Part shown: positions 52,053-60,481 of the stretch, piece by piece
Layout: each line of letters opens with the position of its first letter
Numbering within the stretch: the first letter of the stretch is position 1
DNA from: Streptomyces lydicus
GTDB lineage: Bacteria; Actinomycetota; Actinomycetes; Streptomycetales; Streptomycetaceae
Assembly (NCBI RefSeq): GCF_001729485.1
Contig: NZ_CP017157.1
Span: forward strand, 7,192,001 to 7,256,000
Length of the DNA: 64,000 nucleotides
Direction: 5' to 3'
The notes under the pieces: model-generated
Told to the model about the DNA's origin: nothing
What the model saw: only the letters and a program-made list of their open reading frames with translations
Database searches by the model: none
Translations under genes and position numbers: made by a program

Positions 52053-53318
52053 ATGAAGAGACCTCAACTCCGGTGTGGCATTGCCGCGTTACTCCTCTCC
52101 GCCGCCCTCCCGCTGCCGCTCGCCACGGCCGCCGTCGCCGCCCCCGCACCGCCCGCGGCGTCCGCCACGCCCGCGACGTCCGCCGCACCCGGGGTGCCCG
52201 CCACTGCCCGCCTCACCCTCCCGGCCCCCACCGGGCCGTACGCCGTCGGACGCGACACCCTCCACCTCACCGACCCGCAGCGCCGGGACCCCTGGGTGCC
52301 CGCCGCGGGCGCCCGTGAGCTGATGGTGTCGCTGTACTACCCGGCGCACCGGGGCACGGGAGGTGCCCGCGCGCCCTACATGACGGCCGAGGAGGCCCGG
52401 CTCCTCCTGGAGGGCGACAAGCTCACCGGCGTGGTGCCGCCCGAGGTGCTCGCCGGCACCCGTACCCATGCGCGTACCGGTGCCCGGCCGGCCGGCGGCC
52501 GGCACCCGCTGGTGGTGCTCTCCCCGGGCTTCACGCTGAACCGCGCCACGTTGTCCCTGCTCGCCGAGGAACTCACCTCGCGCGGCTATGTCGTGGCGCT
52601 GCTCGACCACGCCTACGAATCCTTCGGCACGACGTTCCCCGGGGGCCGCACCCTGACGTGTGCGGCGTGCCGAGCCGTCGAGAGCGCCCCGGGGAGCACC
52701 GCCGAGAAGCTGATGGCGAAGGTGGCGACCGGCCGCGCCGCCGACATCCGCTTCGTCCTCGACACCCTGACGGGGCGGGGACACGGCGCGGACACCCGCG
52801 CGGTATCCGGCCACGGCACTCCGGCCGGCCGGTACGCGGGCCTCATCGACCCGCGGCGGATCGGCGTCGCCGGGCACTCCATCGGCGGCAACAGCGCGGC
52901 CGCCGCCATGGCCGCCGACCGGCGGATCCGCGCCGGGGTCAACATGGACGGCACGTTCTTCGCACCGGTCCCGCCCGGCGGGCTCGACGGCCGCCCGTTC
53001 CTGATGCTCGGCTCGCTCGACGGACACGCGCCCGGCGCGGAGGACACCACCTGGCTGCGCGACTGGCGGCGCCTCGACGGCTGGAAGCGCTGGCTGACGG
53101 TCCGCGACGCCGGCCACTTCACCTTCATCGACATCCCGGTCCTGGGCGCTCAGCTCGGCATCACCGACCCCTCCGCCCCGCTCCCCGGCAAGCGCTCCGG
53201 GGAGATCACCCGCGACTACGTCGGCGCCTTCTTCGACCGGCACCTGCGCGGCCTGCCCGAGCCCGTCCTGGACGGTCCGACGGCCGCCAACCCCGAGGTC
53301 CTCTTCCAACGGCCGTGA
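52053..53318 (+). CDS. Secreted PAF-acetylhydrolase/lipase-like protein
   Basis: 421 residues: signal peptide to about residue 30, Ala/Pro-rich linker, then an alpha/beta hydrolase domain. LVVLSPGFTLNRATLS is the oxyanion region, GVAGHSIGGNSAA the nucleophile elbow (Ser), MLGSLDGHAPG and DAGHFTFID supply acid and His. The layout fits the platelet-activating-factor acetylhydrolase family (extracellular lipases and esterases of streptomycetes). Confidence 0.85.
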   Translation: MKRPQLRCGIAALLLSAALPLPLATAAVAAPAPPAASATPATSAAPGVPATARLTLPAPTGPYAVGRDTLHLTDPQRRDPWVPAAGARELMVSLYYPAHRGTGGARAPYMTAEEARLLLEGDKLTGVVPPEVLAGTRTHARTGARPAGGRHPLVVLSPGFTLNRATLSLLAEELTSRGYVVALLDHAYESFGTTFPGGRTLTCAACRAVESAPGSTAEKLMAKVATGRAADIRFVLDTLTGRGHGADTRAVSGHGTPAGRYAGLIDPRRIGVAGHSIGGNSAAAAMAADRRIRAGVNMDGTFFAPVPPGGLDGRPFLMLGSLDGHAPGAEDTTWLRDWRRLDGWKRWLTVRDAGHFTFIDIPVLGAQLGITDPSAPLPGKRSGEITRDYVGAFFDRHLRGLPEPVLDGPTAANPEVLFQRP

Positions 53319-53367
53319 GCAGTGCCCGGTCGCGTCACTCGTTCTCCGGCTTTCGCGGACCTCGTGG

Positions 53368-53904
53368 TCAGCTCCCGGACACAGACTGACGCTCCCCCAC
53401 CAGGGAATCGTCCAGGACCTTGTCCAGGAAGTCGTCCAGGTGCCGCACGAGGCGCGCGATCCGGTCCTCCAGCGGCAGCGTCTCCTCGTGCCGGCCGGCG
53501 AGCTGTGAGCGCTTGCGCCCCCGCACGTAGAGGGAGCAGGCCAGATCGGCGCAGAAGTACGCGCCGACGGTGTTCCCCTGCCGCCCGGCGGCCCCCGCCC
53601 GGCGCGCCGCGAGCAGACTGACGCCGGAGCCCGGATGGCCGGTCACACACACCGAGCACACCGTCGTCTTGGTGAAACTCCGCCGTACCCCCTGCGGCAC
53701 CCGCAGCGTCACCCCGACGAGCCCGTCGCCGCGCGGCGCGACCAGATAGCCCCGGTCCGGCGCACCCGGATCCCGCCACCCGAGGAAGTCGAGATCCTCC
53801 CAGCGAAGGTCACCCAGCCCCGCCGGCAGATTGATCCGACTCGCCTCCCCTTTCGAGCAATTCACGAAGGAGGCACGTATCGCTTTTTCACCTACGGGGT
53901 CCAT
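53368..53904 (-). CDS. FBP-domain zinc protein (EF-G-binding type)
   Basis: 178 residues from ATG 53904. Cys83-x2-Cys86 (KTTVCSVCVTGH) and Cys118-x4-Cys123 (YFCADLACS) form a treble-clef zinc finger like the C-terminal half of FusB/FusC and FBP proteins, which bind elongation factor G and free stalled ribosomes. RWEDLDFLGWRDP is the preceding conserved segment. It lies at the end of the secretion-like minus-strand run but has no obvious link to it. Confidence 0.8.
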   Translation of the reverse strand: MDPVGEKAIRASFVNCSKGEASRINLPAGLGDLRWEDLDFLGWRDPGAPDRGYLVAPRGDGLVGVTLRVPQGVRRSFTKTTVCSVCVTGHPGSGVSLLAARRAGAAGRQGNTVGAYFCADLACSLYVRGRKRSQLAGRHEETLPLEDRIARLVRHLDDFLDKVLDDSLVGERQSVSGS

Positions 53905-53987
53905 GGCGCACGAAACTAACAGCGGGGGCACGGTGGCGTCGTCCCATTTACGCGCCGCCGGGAACCACGGGCGCCGGAGCGCCGGCC

Positions 53988-54632
53988 TCAGGCCCCCGGC
54001 CGCATCATCACCGCGCGCTTCGTCCGGTGCGTGAGCCTCGCCTGCTCCGCCCGTGCGCGCCGCTCGGGGTCGGCCTCGTCACGGCGGCGTGCGGTCTTGT
54101 CCCAGTCCGCCGGCTTCAGGAAGAACATCTCCTTGCCTCCGGGCACCACCATGACGCCGCCGAAGGGCAGGTCGCCGGCGAACCACACGCCGTCCTCCGT
54201 GCCCTCCGGCCAGCGGCGGCGGCCGGCCGCGTTGACCGCCAGCATCAGCGGCGCCCCGTGCTGCCCGCGCGTCGTCACGCGGACCTCGAAGACGTTGCCG
54301 TACCGGGTCCACCGCTCACGCTTCTTGACCACCCGGGGGTGGAATTCCAGCGGGTAGGTGCGGAGGACTCGGGCGCACTGGGAGACCCGGAGTCCGTAAA
54401 GGAGGCGGTACACCGTGTAGATGAAGAGGAACATCCCGGGGACGATGGGCAGGATGAGGACGAACGAGTTCGTCCCCGTCACACGGGACAACGTGACCGG
54501 GATCGCCACCAGCAACGCGCTGATCAGCAACCGCAGGGCGAAGAGCCCCGTCAGGGCACGGTAATTGGCCTTCACCACCTGCGCCACGTCCAGGGCCTCG
54601 GGTGGTGCCGGGGTCTGCGCGTCGTACGCCAT
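53988..54632 (-). CDS. Two-helix membrane protein of unknown function
   Basis: 214 residues: two membrane helices at about 28-48 (LTGLFALRLLISALLVAIPV) and 57-80 (FVLILPIVPGMFLFIYTVYR), then a cytoplasmic beta-rich domain (FEVRVTTRGQHGAPLML, VWFAGDLPFGGVMVVPGG) and a basic C-terminus. I do not recognise the family. It lies 27 bp downstream of the next gene in the type VII-like run and is probably co-transcribed. Confidence 0.7.
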   Translation of the reverse strand: MAYDAQTPAPPEALDVAQVVKANYRALTGLFALRLLISALLVAIPVTLSRVTGTNSFVLILPIVPGMFLFIYTVYRLLYGLRVSQCARVLRTYPLEFHPRVVKKRERWTRYGNVFEVRVTTRGQHGAPLMLAVNAAGRRRWPEGTEDGVWFAGDLPFGGVMVVPGGKEMFFLKPADWDKTARRRDEADPERRARAEQARLTHRTKRAVMMRPGA

Positions 54633-54659
54633 GACATTCTCCTTCCGGTTCGGCTGCGA

Positions 54660-55364
54660 CTAGCCGAACGGGTTCTTCGCCGTGTCGGCCGCGGCACCCG
54701 GGCCCGTGCTCCCGGCCCCGTCCGTCTTCTCGGCGGGCGACGGGTCGGTGAACGACACCGTATGCCCGACGCCCAGCAGCACATCGCGGTAGTCGTCGGC
54801 CAGTTCCAGGGCCGGCGTGACCAGCTGCACCACCACGATGTCGGAGATGCCCGGGCCGGTCACCGCGATCGTGCCCTGCCAGACCGGCTCCTCGGGAAGA
54901 CTGCCGTCCTCCTCGGGGGGCCTGCCCGGCGCGACGGTGCTCCGGGTCTCGACGGCGAGGAACCCCGTACCGCACGGCAGCTCCAGCGGCTGCACGTCCT
55001 TCTCCGGGTCCGCGGCGGCCGTCACCGCCAGATCGGCCAGCGCAAGGGCCGCGTTCACGCCCGACGCGGGCACGGTGGAGAACGTCAGGACGGACTGCGC
55101 GAAACCGCCCTCGTCATCGGGGTGCAACCCGATCGCGCAGCCCTGCACGTCGTGCGCGTTCAGCGTCGTCACCACGCCGGCATAGAGCCGGAGGACCCGC
55201 TCCGCCTGGTTCCTGGTCTCCTCGGGCAGGCCGAGGAGGTGGTTCACCAGCGCCGTCAGCTTCTCGACCGGAGGGTCGAGGTCCAACGGCAGGTATCCGT
55301 GCGGAAGCCCGTACCAGTAGGCAGGTACCGGGTCGCTCGTCCGCTCCATCACACTTTCCGTCAC
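54660..55364 (-). CDS. Unknown protein in the WXG100 cluster
   Basis: 234 residues from GTG 55364. Soluble, acidic, without signal or membrane helix: YWYGLPHGYLPLDLDPPVEK, LPEETRNQAERVLRLYAG, GIGLHPDDEGG-like IGLHPDDEGGFAQS, and a Pro/Ala-rich C-terminus. Its place directly after the large WXG100-type gene suggests a cytosolic partner; an EspG-like chaperone role is conceivable but there is no motif evidence. Confidence 0.7.
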   Translation of the reverse strand: MTESVMERTSDPVPAYWYGLPHGYLPLDLDPPVEKLTALVNHLLGLPEETRNQAERVLRLYAGVVTTLNAHDVQGCAIGLHPDDEGGFAQSVLTFSTVPASGVNAALALADLAVTAAADPEKDVQPLELPCGTGFLAVETRSTVAPGRPPEEDGSLPEEPVWQGTIAVTGPGISDIVVVQLVTPALELADDYRDVLLGVGHTVSFTDPSPAEKTDGAGSTGPGAAADTAKNPFG

Positions 55365-55401
55365 TACCGCATTCGCCTTTCCGGGGCCGTGTCGACGCGT
55401 T

Positions 55402-56682
55402 TCACAGCCAGCCGAAGAGGCCGGCGATGTCATGGGCGGTGGCGGCGGCCTTGGTGCTCTCCGCGGCGTTGTGGCCCGCCCCTTCCTCCGGAAGGACTCC
55501 CAGACTCTCCATGGAAGACATCATGTTCGCGCCGACGTTCAAGCCGCCGGCGCTGAGGGCGCCCATCATCTTGGCCGAGCCGCTGGCGGTCGTACGCGCC
55601 GCGTCCCACGCCTCGGAGACCTCGCTGACGGCATTCGATTTGAAGGCCGGGACGATCTCCCGGCAGAATGCCGCGCCCTTTTCGGCGTTGGTCACACCGA
55701 CACCGATCCGGCCGGCCAGACCCACGCCGTCGGCGACCTCCCGACCGGCGGCGGCCAGTGCGGAACCACCCGGGATCATGCCGACGGTGTCTCCGGCCAT
55801 GGAGGCGTACGCCGAGAAGATCTCCATGCCGCTCCCCTTGAACATCAAGGCGTCCCTGAATTCGGGATCGGAGAGGTTCTTGGTCATGGACGCCGCGCTC
55901 GCCACCACCGCGATGCCGGCGAAGAGCGGGGTCAGCGGCGTCGGGAACAGTGCCAGCAGGCCGGCGATGGCGCCGATCGTGCCCGCGTGCTCGTACAGGA
56001 AGTCGCCGACCGCCTTGATGCCGTCCCAGATCGCGTCGACGGCCTTGCTCAGCCAGCCCGGCTCCTTCGGCGCCAGCTTGTCCGTGGCGCCGTCGAGCTC
56101 ACCGGCGACCGTGCCCGCCTGGTCGGCGTGGGTGGTCTCCAGGGTCTGGGCCTTGGAGATGACGTCGTTGTACGACTCGTTGGCCTTGTTCAGCTCGGTG
56201 GTCGCCGCGTTGAGCTCGCGTTCCGCCGCCCGGAGCCGCTCGGTGGCCGCGTCGGCCTCCGTCTGCGACGGGAACTCCTGGCCGGCGAGCTTCAGGTCCG
56301 GGTGCTGTGCGGCCTGGGCGTGCTTCGACTTGGCGTGCTCCACCGCGGTCTTCTTCTCGGCGGCCGCATCGTCGTACTTCTTCGCCAGATCGCGGTTGGA
56401 GGAAAGGTGCTCGTCCCAGTTCTTCAACTGGACCGATGCCTTTTCCAAGGAGCGGGCCGCGTTCTTGATGTACGTCGGCAATTCACCGTCGAGCGCGTCA
56501 CGGAACGCTTCCGCCGCGTCGCCCTGCCAGTAGCTGCTCTCGCCGATGAGCTTCTGGATCTGCTGGTGGCAGCTGCGCAGCGCGGTCGCCGCGGTGCTGA
56601 CCTTGTGCTGGAGCGCGCCGACTTCGGCGGGAACACCGGGTACCGGGTTCCAACCGAGATGCGGGTAGGGATTCTGCGCCAT
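55402..56682 (-). CDS. Large WXG100-type protein with hydrophobic domain
   Basis: 426 residues. The N-terminal four-helix/WXG100-like domain (1-200) has Trp52-Gln-Gly54 (SSYWQGDAAEAF) and long coiled-coil segments (ERLRAAERELNAATTELNKA). Residues 210-290 hold amphipathic and hydrophobic helices (GTIGAIAGLLALFPTPLTPL), and the C-terminus is Gly/Ala-rich. Architecture resembles type VII secretion substrates carrying a polymorphic C-terminal domain; no toxin motif is seen. Its start overlaps the stop of the preceding WXG100 gene (TAATG). Confidence 0.8.
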   Translation of the reverse strand: MAQNPYPHLGWNPVPGVPAEVGALQHKVSTAATALRSCHQQIQKLIGESSYWQGDAAEAFRDALDGELPTYIKNAARSLEKASVQLKNWDEHLSSNRDLAKKYDDAAAEKKTAVEHAKSKHAQAAQHPDLKLAGQEFPSQTEADAATERLRAAERELNAATTELNKANESYNDVISKAQTLETTHADQAGTVAGELDGATDKLAPKEPGWLSKAVDAIWDGIKAVGDFLYEHAGTIGAIAGLLALFPTPLTPLFAGIAVVASAASMTKNLSDPEFRDALMFKGSGMEIFSAYASMAGDTVGMIPGGSALAAAGREVADGVGLAGRIGVGVTNAEKGAAFCREIVPAFKSNAVSEVSEAWDAARTTASGSAKMMGALSAGGLNVGANMMSSMESLGVLPEEGAGHNAAESTKAAATAHDIAGLFGWL

Positions 56683-57002
56683 TACTTCGCACCCCCACCG
56701 GACGTCTTCTTGGCTATCTGCGTCAGCGTCTTCTCCAAGGCGTCCTCGACCTCTTGATAGTTCTGCTTGGTCGCCTTCACGCCCTCGCTGATGGCGTCGA
56801 TCATTTTCTTGGTCTGCTCGGACCCGTACTTCCAGCGTTCCTGGAATCCGTCGCACGCTTCGTCCAGCCGGCCGGTTCCGATCTGGTCGGCCCGCACGTG
56901 GGCCAGGGCCGAGCGCGCTTCGTTGAGCTCGCGGACACAGCCCTCAAGCGTTTTGAGGAACTGCCCCAATTGATCGACGTCCGTTGCGAATTGCTTTCCC
57001 AT
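56682..57002 (-). CDS. WXG100-like small protein
   Basis: 106-residue helical protein of ESAT-6 size: LGQFLKTLEGCVRELNEARS, turn region FQERWKYGSEQTKK (Trp-x-x-Gly in place of W-x-G), and the C-terminal helix YQEVEDALEKTLTQIAKK. Coupled to the large WXG100-type gene, with which it may be secreted as a heterodimer. Confidence 0.8.
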   Translation of the reverse strand: MGKQFATDVDQLGQFLKTLEGCVRELNEARSALAHVRADQIGTGRLDEACDGFQERWKYGSEQTKKMIDAISEGVKATKQNYQEVEDALEKTLTQIAKKTSGGGAK

Positions 57003-57110
57003 GGACGGAATTCCCCCGTGGATATGGCTACTGCGTGTGCGATGAACGGTTGAGACATGCGCCGCGGCCGCTCCGGAACGGAACGGCCGCGGCAGTGGTA
57101 CGGCGGAGGC

Positions 57111-58292
57111 TCAGCCCCACGCCTGATTACGCGCGTTGCGGCGGCGGACGGAGACCACGATGCCGATGACGATGCCGGCGACGACCAGGACACCGAGCCC
57201 GATACCGCCGAAGAGCGCCAGCTTCTCCTTGCCGCCCATGGGCGGGTTGGGGTCGGAGCCCTTGTCGGCACTCGCCTCGGAGTACTTGCCCTTCGGCATC
57301 GGCAGGGGGCCCTGCGCCGGGCCCGCCGCGATGTCGCGCCGCAGGGCGGGGCCGGGCTGGATGAAGCCGTAGCCGTAGTGCGTGTCCGGCAGCTTGAGGT
57401 GCTTGGCCTTCTCGGCCTGCGCCAGGCCGGCCGTCTTCACCAGCCGGTTGGCGATCTGTCCGGGGGTGAGGTCGGGGAACTTCTGCTTGAGGAGCGCGGC
57501 GGCGGCGGAGACGTAGGCGGTGGCGGCGGAGCTGCCGTTCGCCTCGGTCTGGTAGGCGGAGTCGCTCTTGCCCATGGCTACGGGGACCTTCACGCCGGGG
57601 GCGAGCAGGTCGAGGGTGGAGTTGGCGTTGTTGGCGTCGTCGGGCTTCCCGTACTCGTCCACCGAGCCGACGCCGATCGCGCCGGGGCAGGCCGCCGGGT
57701 AGTTCTTCTTCGGGAGACCATCGTTGCCGACACCGGCAACCACCACGACGCCCTTCTCCAGCGCGTAGTGGATGGCTGCGCAGTCGTCGGCGCCCGGAAC
57801 GCTTTCGATGTACGACATATTGATCACGTCGGCACCGTGTTCCACTGCCCACCGCGTGGCCTGTCCGCTGTTCTTGAACTCGGGAACGGGAAGGATCTTG
57901 GCTTCGGGTGCCAGTCCCTTCACGCCTTCGGATCCGGCAGGGCCGTGACCATGGCCGGCGATGATCCCGGCCATCGCGGTGCCGTGGTCGCGGACGTCCT
58001 CGTTCGGTTCAAGGGTCTTGGCGTTCTCTTCCTGGGTGGCCTTCCCCCAGTCCGGCCCGGACAGGAACTGGCCCTTCAGGTCCTGATGCGTCGTACGGAA
58101 CCCGCTGTCCAGGACGGCCACCGTCACGCCCTTGCCGGTGGCCTCCTTCCAGAGCTGCTGGGCCCCGAACGCCTCCAGCGGCCACTGGCCCTTGCGCACC
58201 TGGTCCGCGGAGGCGGTACCGCCCGAGGCCAGCAGCAGCGCTCCGGTCAGCGCAGCACCCACCGTCGCGCGCAGTGTTCGGGTGACCCTCAT
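57111..58292 (-). CDS. Mycosin-like membrane-anchored subtilase
   Basis: 393-residue S8 peptidase. Signal peptide (1-29), catalytic Asp62 (VAVLDSGF), His103 (DHGTAMAG), oxyanion Asn190 and Ser255 (ANGSSAATAY; Ser-Ser-Ala in place of Thr-Ser-Met/Phe-Ala), Cys171/Cys202 as possible disulfide, and a C-terminal membrane helix (about 361-383, GGIGLGVLVVAGIVIGIVVS) followed by an Arg-rich tail. This is the MycP architecture of type VII secretion systems. It sits between two groups of WXG100 genes. Confidence 0.9.
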   Translation of the reverse strand: MRVTRTLRATVGAALTGALLLASGGTASADQVRKGQWPLEAFGAQQLWKEATGKGVTVAVLDSGFRTTHQDLKGQFLSGPDWGKATQEENAKTLEPNEDVRDHGTAMAGIIAGHGHGPAGSEGVKGLAPEAKILPVPEFKNSGQATRWAVEHGADVINMSYIESVPGADDCAAIHYALEKGVVVVAGVGNDGLPKKNYPAACPGAIGVGSVDEYGKPDDANNANSTLDLLAPGVKVPVAMGKSDSAYQTEANGSSAATAYVSAAAALLKQKFPDLTPGQIANRLVKTAGLAQAEKAKHLKLPDTHYGYGFIQPGPALRRDIAAGPAQGPLPMPKGKYSEASADKGSDPNPPMGGKEKLALFGGIGLGVLVVAGIVIGIVVSVRRRNARNQAWG

Positions 58293-58339
58293 CCTTCGCT
58301 CCTTCTTGCTGTGCTGTCCGGCGGCATCGTTCCGCCTGA

Positions 58340-58376
58340 GGAAAGGCCCCGCACACGTGGAGTGCGGGGCCTTTCC
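58340..58376. terminator. Hairpin between the Gly-rich gene and the subtilase
   Basis: Perfect 15-bp stem (GGAAAGGCCCCGCAC, 58340-58354 with 58362-58376), 7-nt loop. It follows the large Gly-rich gene, dividing the minus-strand run into two transcription units or lowering downstream expression. Confidence 0.8.
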
Positions 58377-58406
58377 GCATAGGCCGCAGGTGACGTTATC
58401 TTCGGC

Positions 58407-59864
58407 TCACTCGATGACGCGAGGGGCCACGTTACGTTGCGGGGTCCAGGTCTCCTCGTCCTCGACGAGGTAGTCGGGGCGCTGTCCGGTGGTGCGCTCC
58501 TTGTCCCCCTTGCCCTTGCCCTTGCCCTTCGCGCCGGCCGCGCCCGCGGCCCCGGCGGCGGCGTTCTTGCCACCGCGGCTGCGGTGCAGCCCGGAACCGC
58601 CCTGCTTGGCTCCGCCGGCCGGGCCGCCCGGCTTGCCGACCAGTCCGCCACGGGTACGCGCCTGCGGACCGCGACCGGCCGCGCCCTTGGCGCCGCCCGC
58701 CTTGCCGGCCCCGGCGCCGGCACCCGGCATGCCGCCGCCGCGCATCCCGCCGGCACCGCCCGTGCCACGCGCCCCGCCGGCGCCCATGCCGCCACCGGGC
58801 ATGCCGATGGCGCCGGGCGGAACCGCGCCACCCGGGAAGCCGCCACCCGTGCCGCCGGGCGCGCCGTGACCGCCGCCGGTCGTTCCACCGCCCAGGCCAC
58901 CGCCGCCCACCGACGGCGGGGTGAGGGTGCCACCCTGCACGCTGTCGAGCCCGGTGGTCACGGGCAGTTCGGGCCGGTTGATCTTCGGTCCGTCGAACCC
59001 TGCCGGAACGGCACCGCCGCCCGCGCCGTTGGGCATCTTCGGGGCCTTCGGCATCTGCGACGACGTGCGCGGATGACTGCCGCCGATCACCGGCATGTGC
59101 ACCGGGGGCGGCGCAGGCTTCGAGGAGGGCTCCTTAGGCCAGTCACCCCTGGGGCCACCCGGATCGACGCCCTCGTGCAGAACCCCCGCGTGTGCGTCGT
59201 AGTTGGCCGCCAGCTCATCCATCACGATGACCGCTTCGACCTGACGCTCCTTGGTCAGGGACAGGTTGTCCCTGTTGAGCTCCAGCGCCATGCGGGTGTC
59301 CATCTTGGGATTCGCCATGTCCCGCTTGAACTGGCTGTCGTCGCCCTTTTCGTCCATGGCCCGGTCCATGACACCCGGGTCATGGATCTTCGACATCGCC
59401 TTCTTCGCCTCGCGGAGGCTGTGCGCGACGCTGCTCTCCGGCCCGGACGAGCGACTACCGATCAGGGTGGACTCGACGTTCCGCGAGTGCTGGTACGTCC
59501 GGTCGAGCTTCACGAGGACCTTGCCGGCTTCCCTGCGGAACGCTTCGGCCGCCGAGCCCTCCCAGTGCGCCGAGGCGTGATTGACGGCGTCCATGAATGC
59601 CTTGCGGATACCGCCGTGTCCGTCCTCCCCGGCCAGCCGGTCGGCAGAGGCACGCCAGTGATGGCCCGAGGTCTCGATGGCCTCGGGGTTGGCGTTGTCG
59701 ATCATCGCCCGCAGCGCGTTGAGGCCATGGTGATGGAAGTCGGAAGGAGACCGACGCGTAGGGGTCTGCCCCTTGAACGACTTCAGCCGCTCATCCCGCT
59801 CGTGCTCCTTGCGCTGCCGCTCCATGTCTTTGGCGCTGTTGTACTCCTGCCTGGCGTCAACCAT
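58407..59864 (-). CDS. WXG100/PPE-like secreted substrate with Gly-rich region
   Basis: 485 residues. The N-terminal helical domain (1-230) has Trp101-Glu-Gly103 (HWEGSAAEAFRREAG). Residues 240-455 are Pro/Gly/Ala-rich (GGGMGAGGARGTGG and similar). The last 30 residues hold RPDYLVEDEETW, a C-terminal signature I recall from actinobacterial PPE-like type VII substrates. Likely exported together with the small WXG100 protein encoded just upstream. Confidence 0.8.
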   Translation of the reverse strand: MVDARQEYNSAKDMERQRKEHERDERLKSFKGQTPTRRSPSDFHHHGLNALRAMIDNANPEAIETSGHHWRASADRLAGEDGHGGIRKAFMDAVNHASAHWEGSAAEAFRREAGKVLVKLDRTYQHSRNVESTLIGSRSSGPESSVAHSLREAKKAMSKIHDPGVMDRAMDEKGDDSQFKRDMANPKMDTRMALELNRDNLSLTKERQVEAVIVMDELAANYDAHAGVLHEGVDPGGPRGDWPKEPSSKPAPPPVHMPVIGGSHPRTSSQMPKAPKMPNGAGGGAVPAGFDGPKINRPELPVTTGLDSVQGGTLTPPSVGGGGLGGGTTGGGHGAPGGTGGGFPGGAVPPGAIGMPGGGMGAGGARGTGGAGGMRGGGMPGAGAGAGKAGGAKGAAGRGPQARTRGGLVGKPGGPAGGAKQGGSGLHRSRGGKNAAAGAAGAAGAKGKGKGKGDKERTTGQRPDYLVEDEETWTPQRNVAPRVIE

Positions 59865-59920
59865 GCAGGCCCCCCTTCGCGTTCATCTCCGCCTCTCGTG
59901 CACCCACTGTCGCGCCCCGC

Positions 59921-60232
59921 TCAGCCGTTCATCGAGGTCTTGGTCTCGTGCTCCTGGTCCTCGTACGCGCCACGGCTGGCTTCGGTCTTCTCGCCGAACT
60001 TGTGGATGAGGTCCTGGAGCGCGTTGATGACCTGGGACATGTACGACTGCATGTCGTCATGCGCCTCGGCGAGCTTGCCGGCCTCGATGAAATTCACCCC
60101 GAACGCCGATTTCGGAATCGTCGTGCTGTATTTCACCTTCTGGCTGGGTTCATCCATATCGGCGCGAAGGCGCTTGAGCTGGCGTACGACACTGTCCAGT
60201 TCGTCGAGATCGACCTTGAAGCGCTCGCTCAT
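59921..60232 (-). CDS. WXG100-like small protein (first gene of the run)
   Basis: 103-residue helical protein: DLDELDSVVRQLKRLRADMD, a central turn (FGVNFIEAGKLAEAHD) without a clear W-x-G, and QVINALQDLIHKFGEKTEAS. Size and two-helix pattern match ESAT-6-like proteins. It lies 56 bp upstream of the Gly-rich substrate and is probably its heterodimer partner. Confidence 0.75.
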   Translation of the reverse strand: MSERFKVDLDELDSVVRQLKRLRADMDEPSQKVKYSTTIPKSAFGVNFIEAGKLAEAHDDMQSYMSQVINALQDLIHKFGEKTEASRGAYEDQEHETKTSMNG

Positions 60233-60321
60233 TACTGCTCTCCCCGTTCCCCGCGTGCCCCGCTCGTCCCCCTCGCACCGCCCGTGAAGCCGTCACGGTA
60301 AGGGCAACATAAAGTAAAGAA

Positions 60322-60351
60322 ATACTAGGGAGTTGACCCCCTTCACTGCAA
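60322..60351 (-). promoter_or_regulatory. Candidate promoter of the WXG100 run
   Basis: On the minus strand: TTGCAG (60351-60346) and TAGTAT (60327-60322), 18 bp apart, in an AT-rich patch (60300-60345) rare in this genome. Confidence 0.35.
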
Positions 60352-60481
60352 GATCGAAAGTCGTGATCTGTCCGATTTAGCGCAGGATGGCACCGCAGTT
60401 TGTAGAGGGGTTGTTACCTCATCGGTGCAACCTGTCCGCAGGATCGTCGTCATCGGTTCGGCGATCCCGCTCGCGCCCCGA

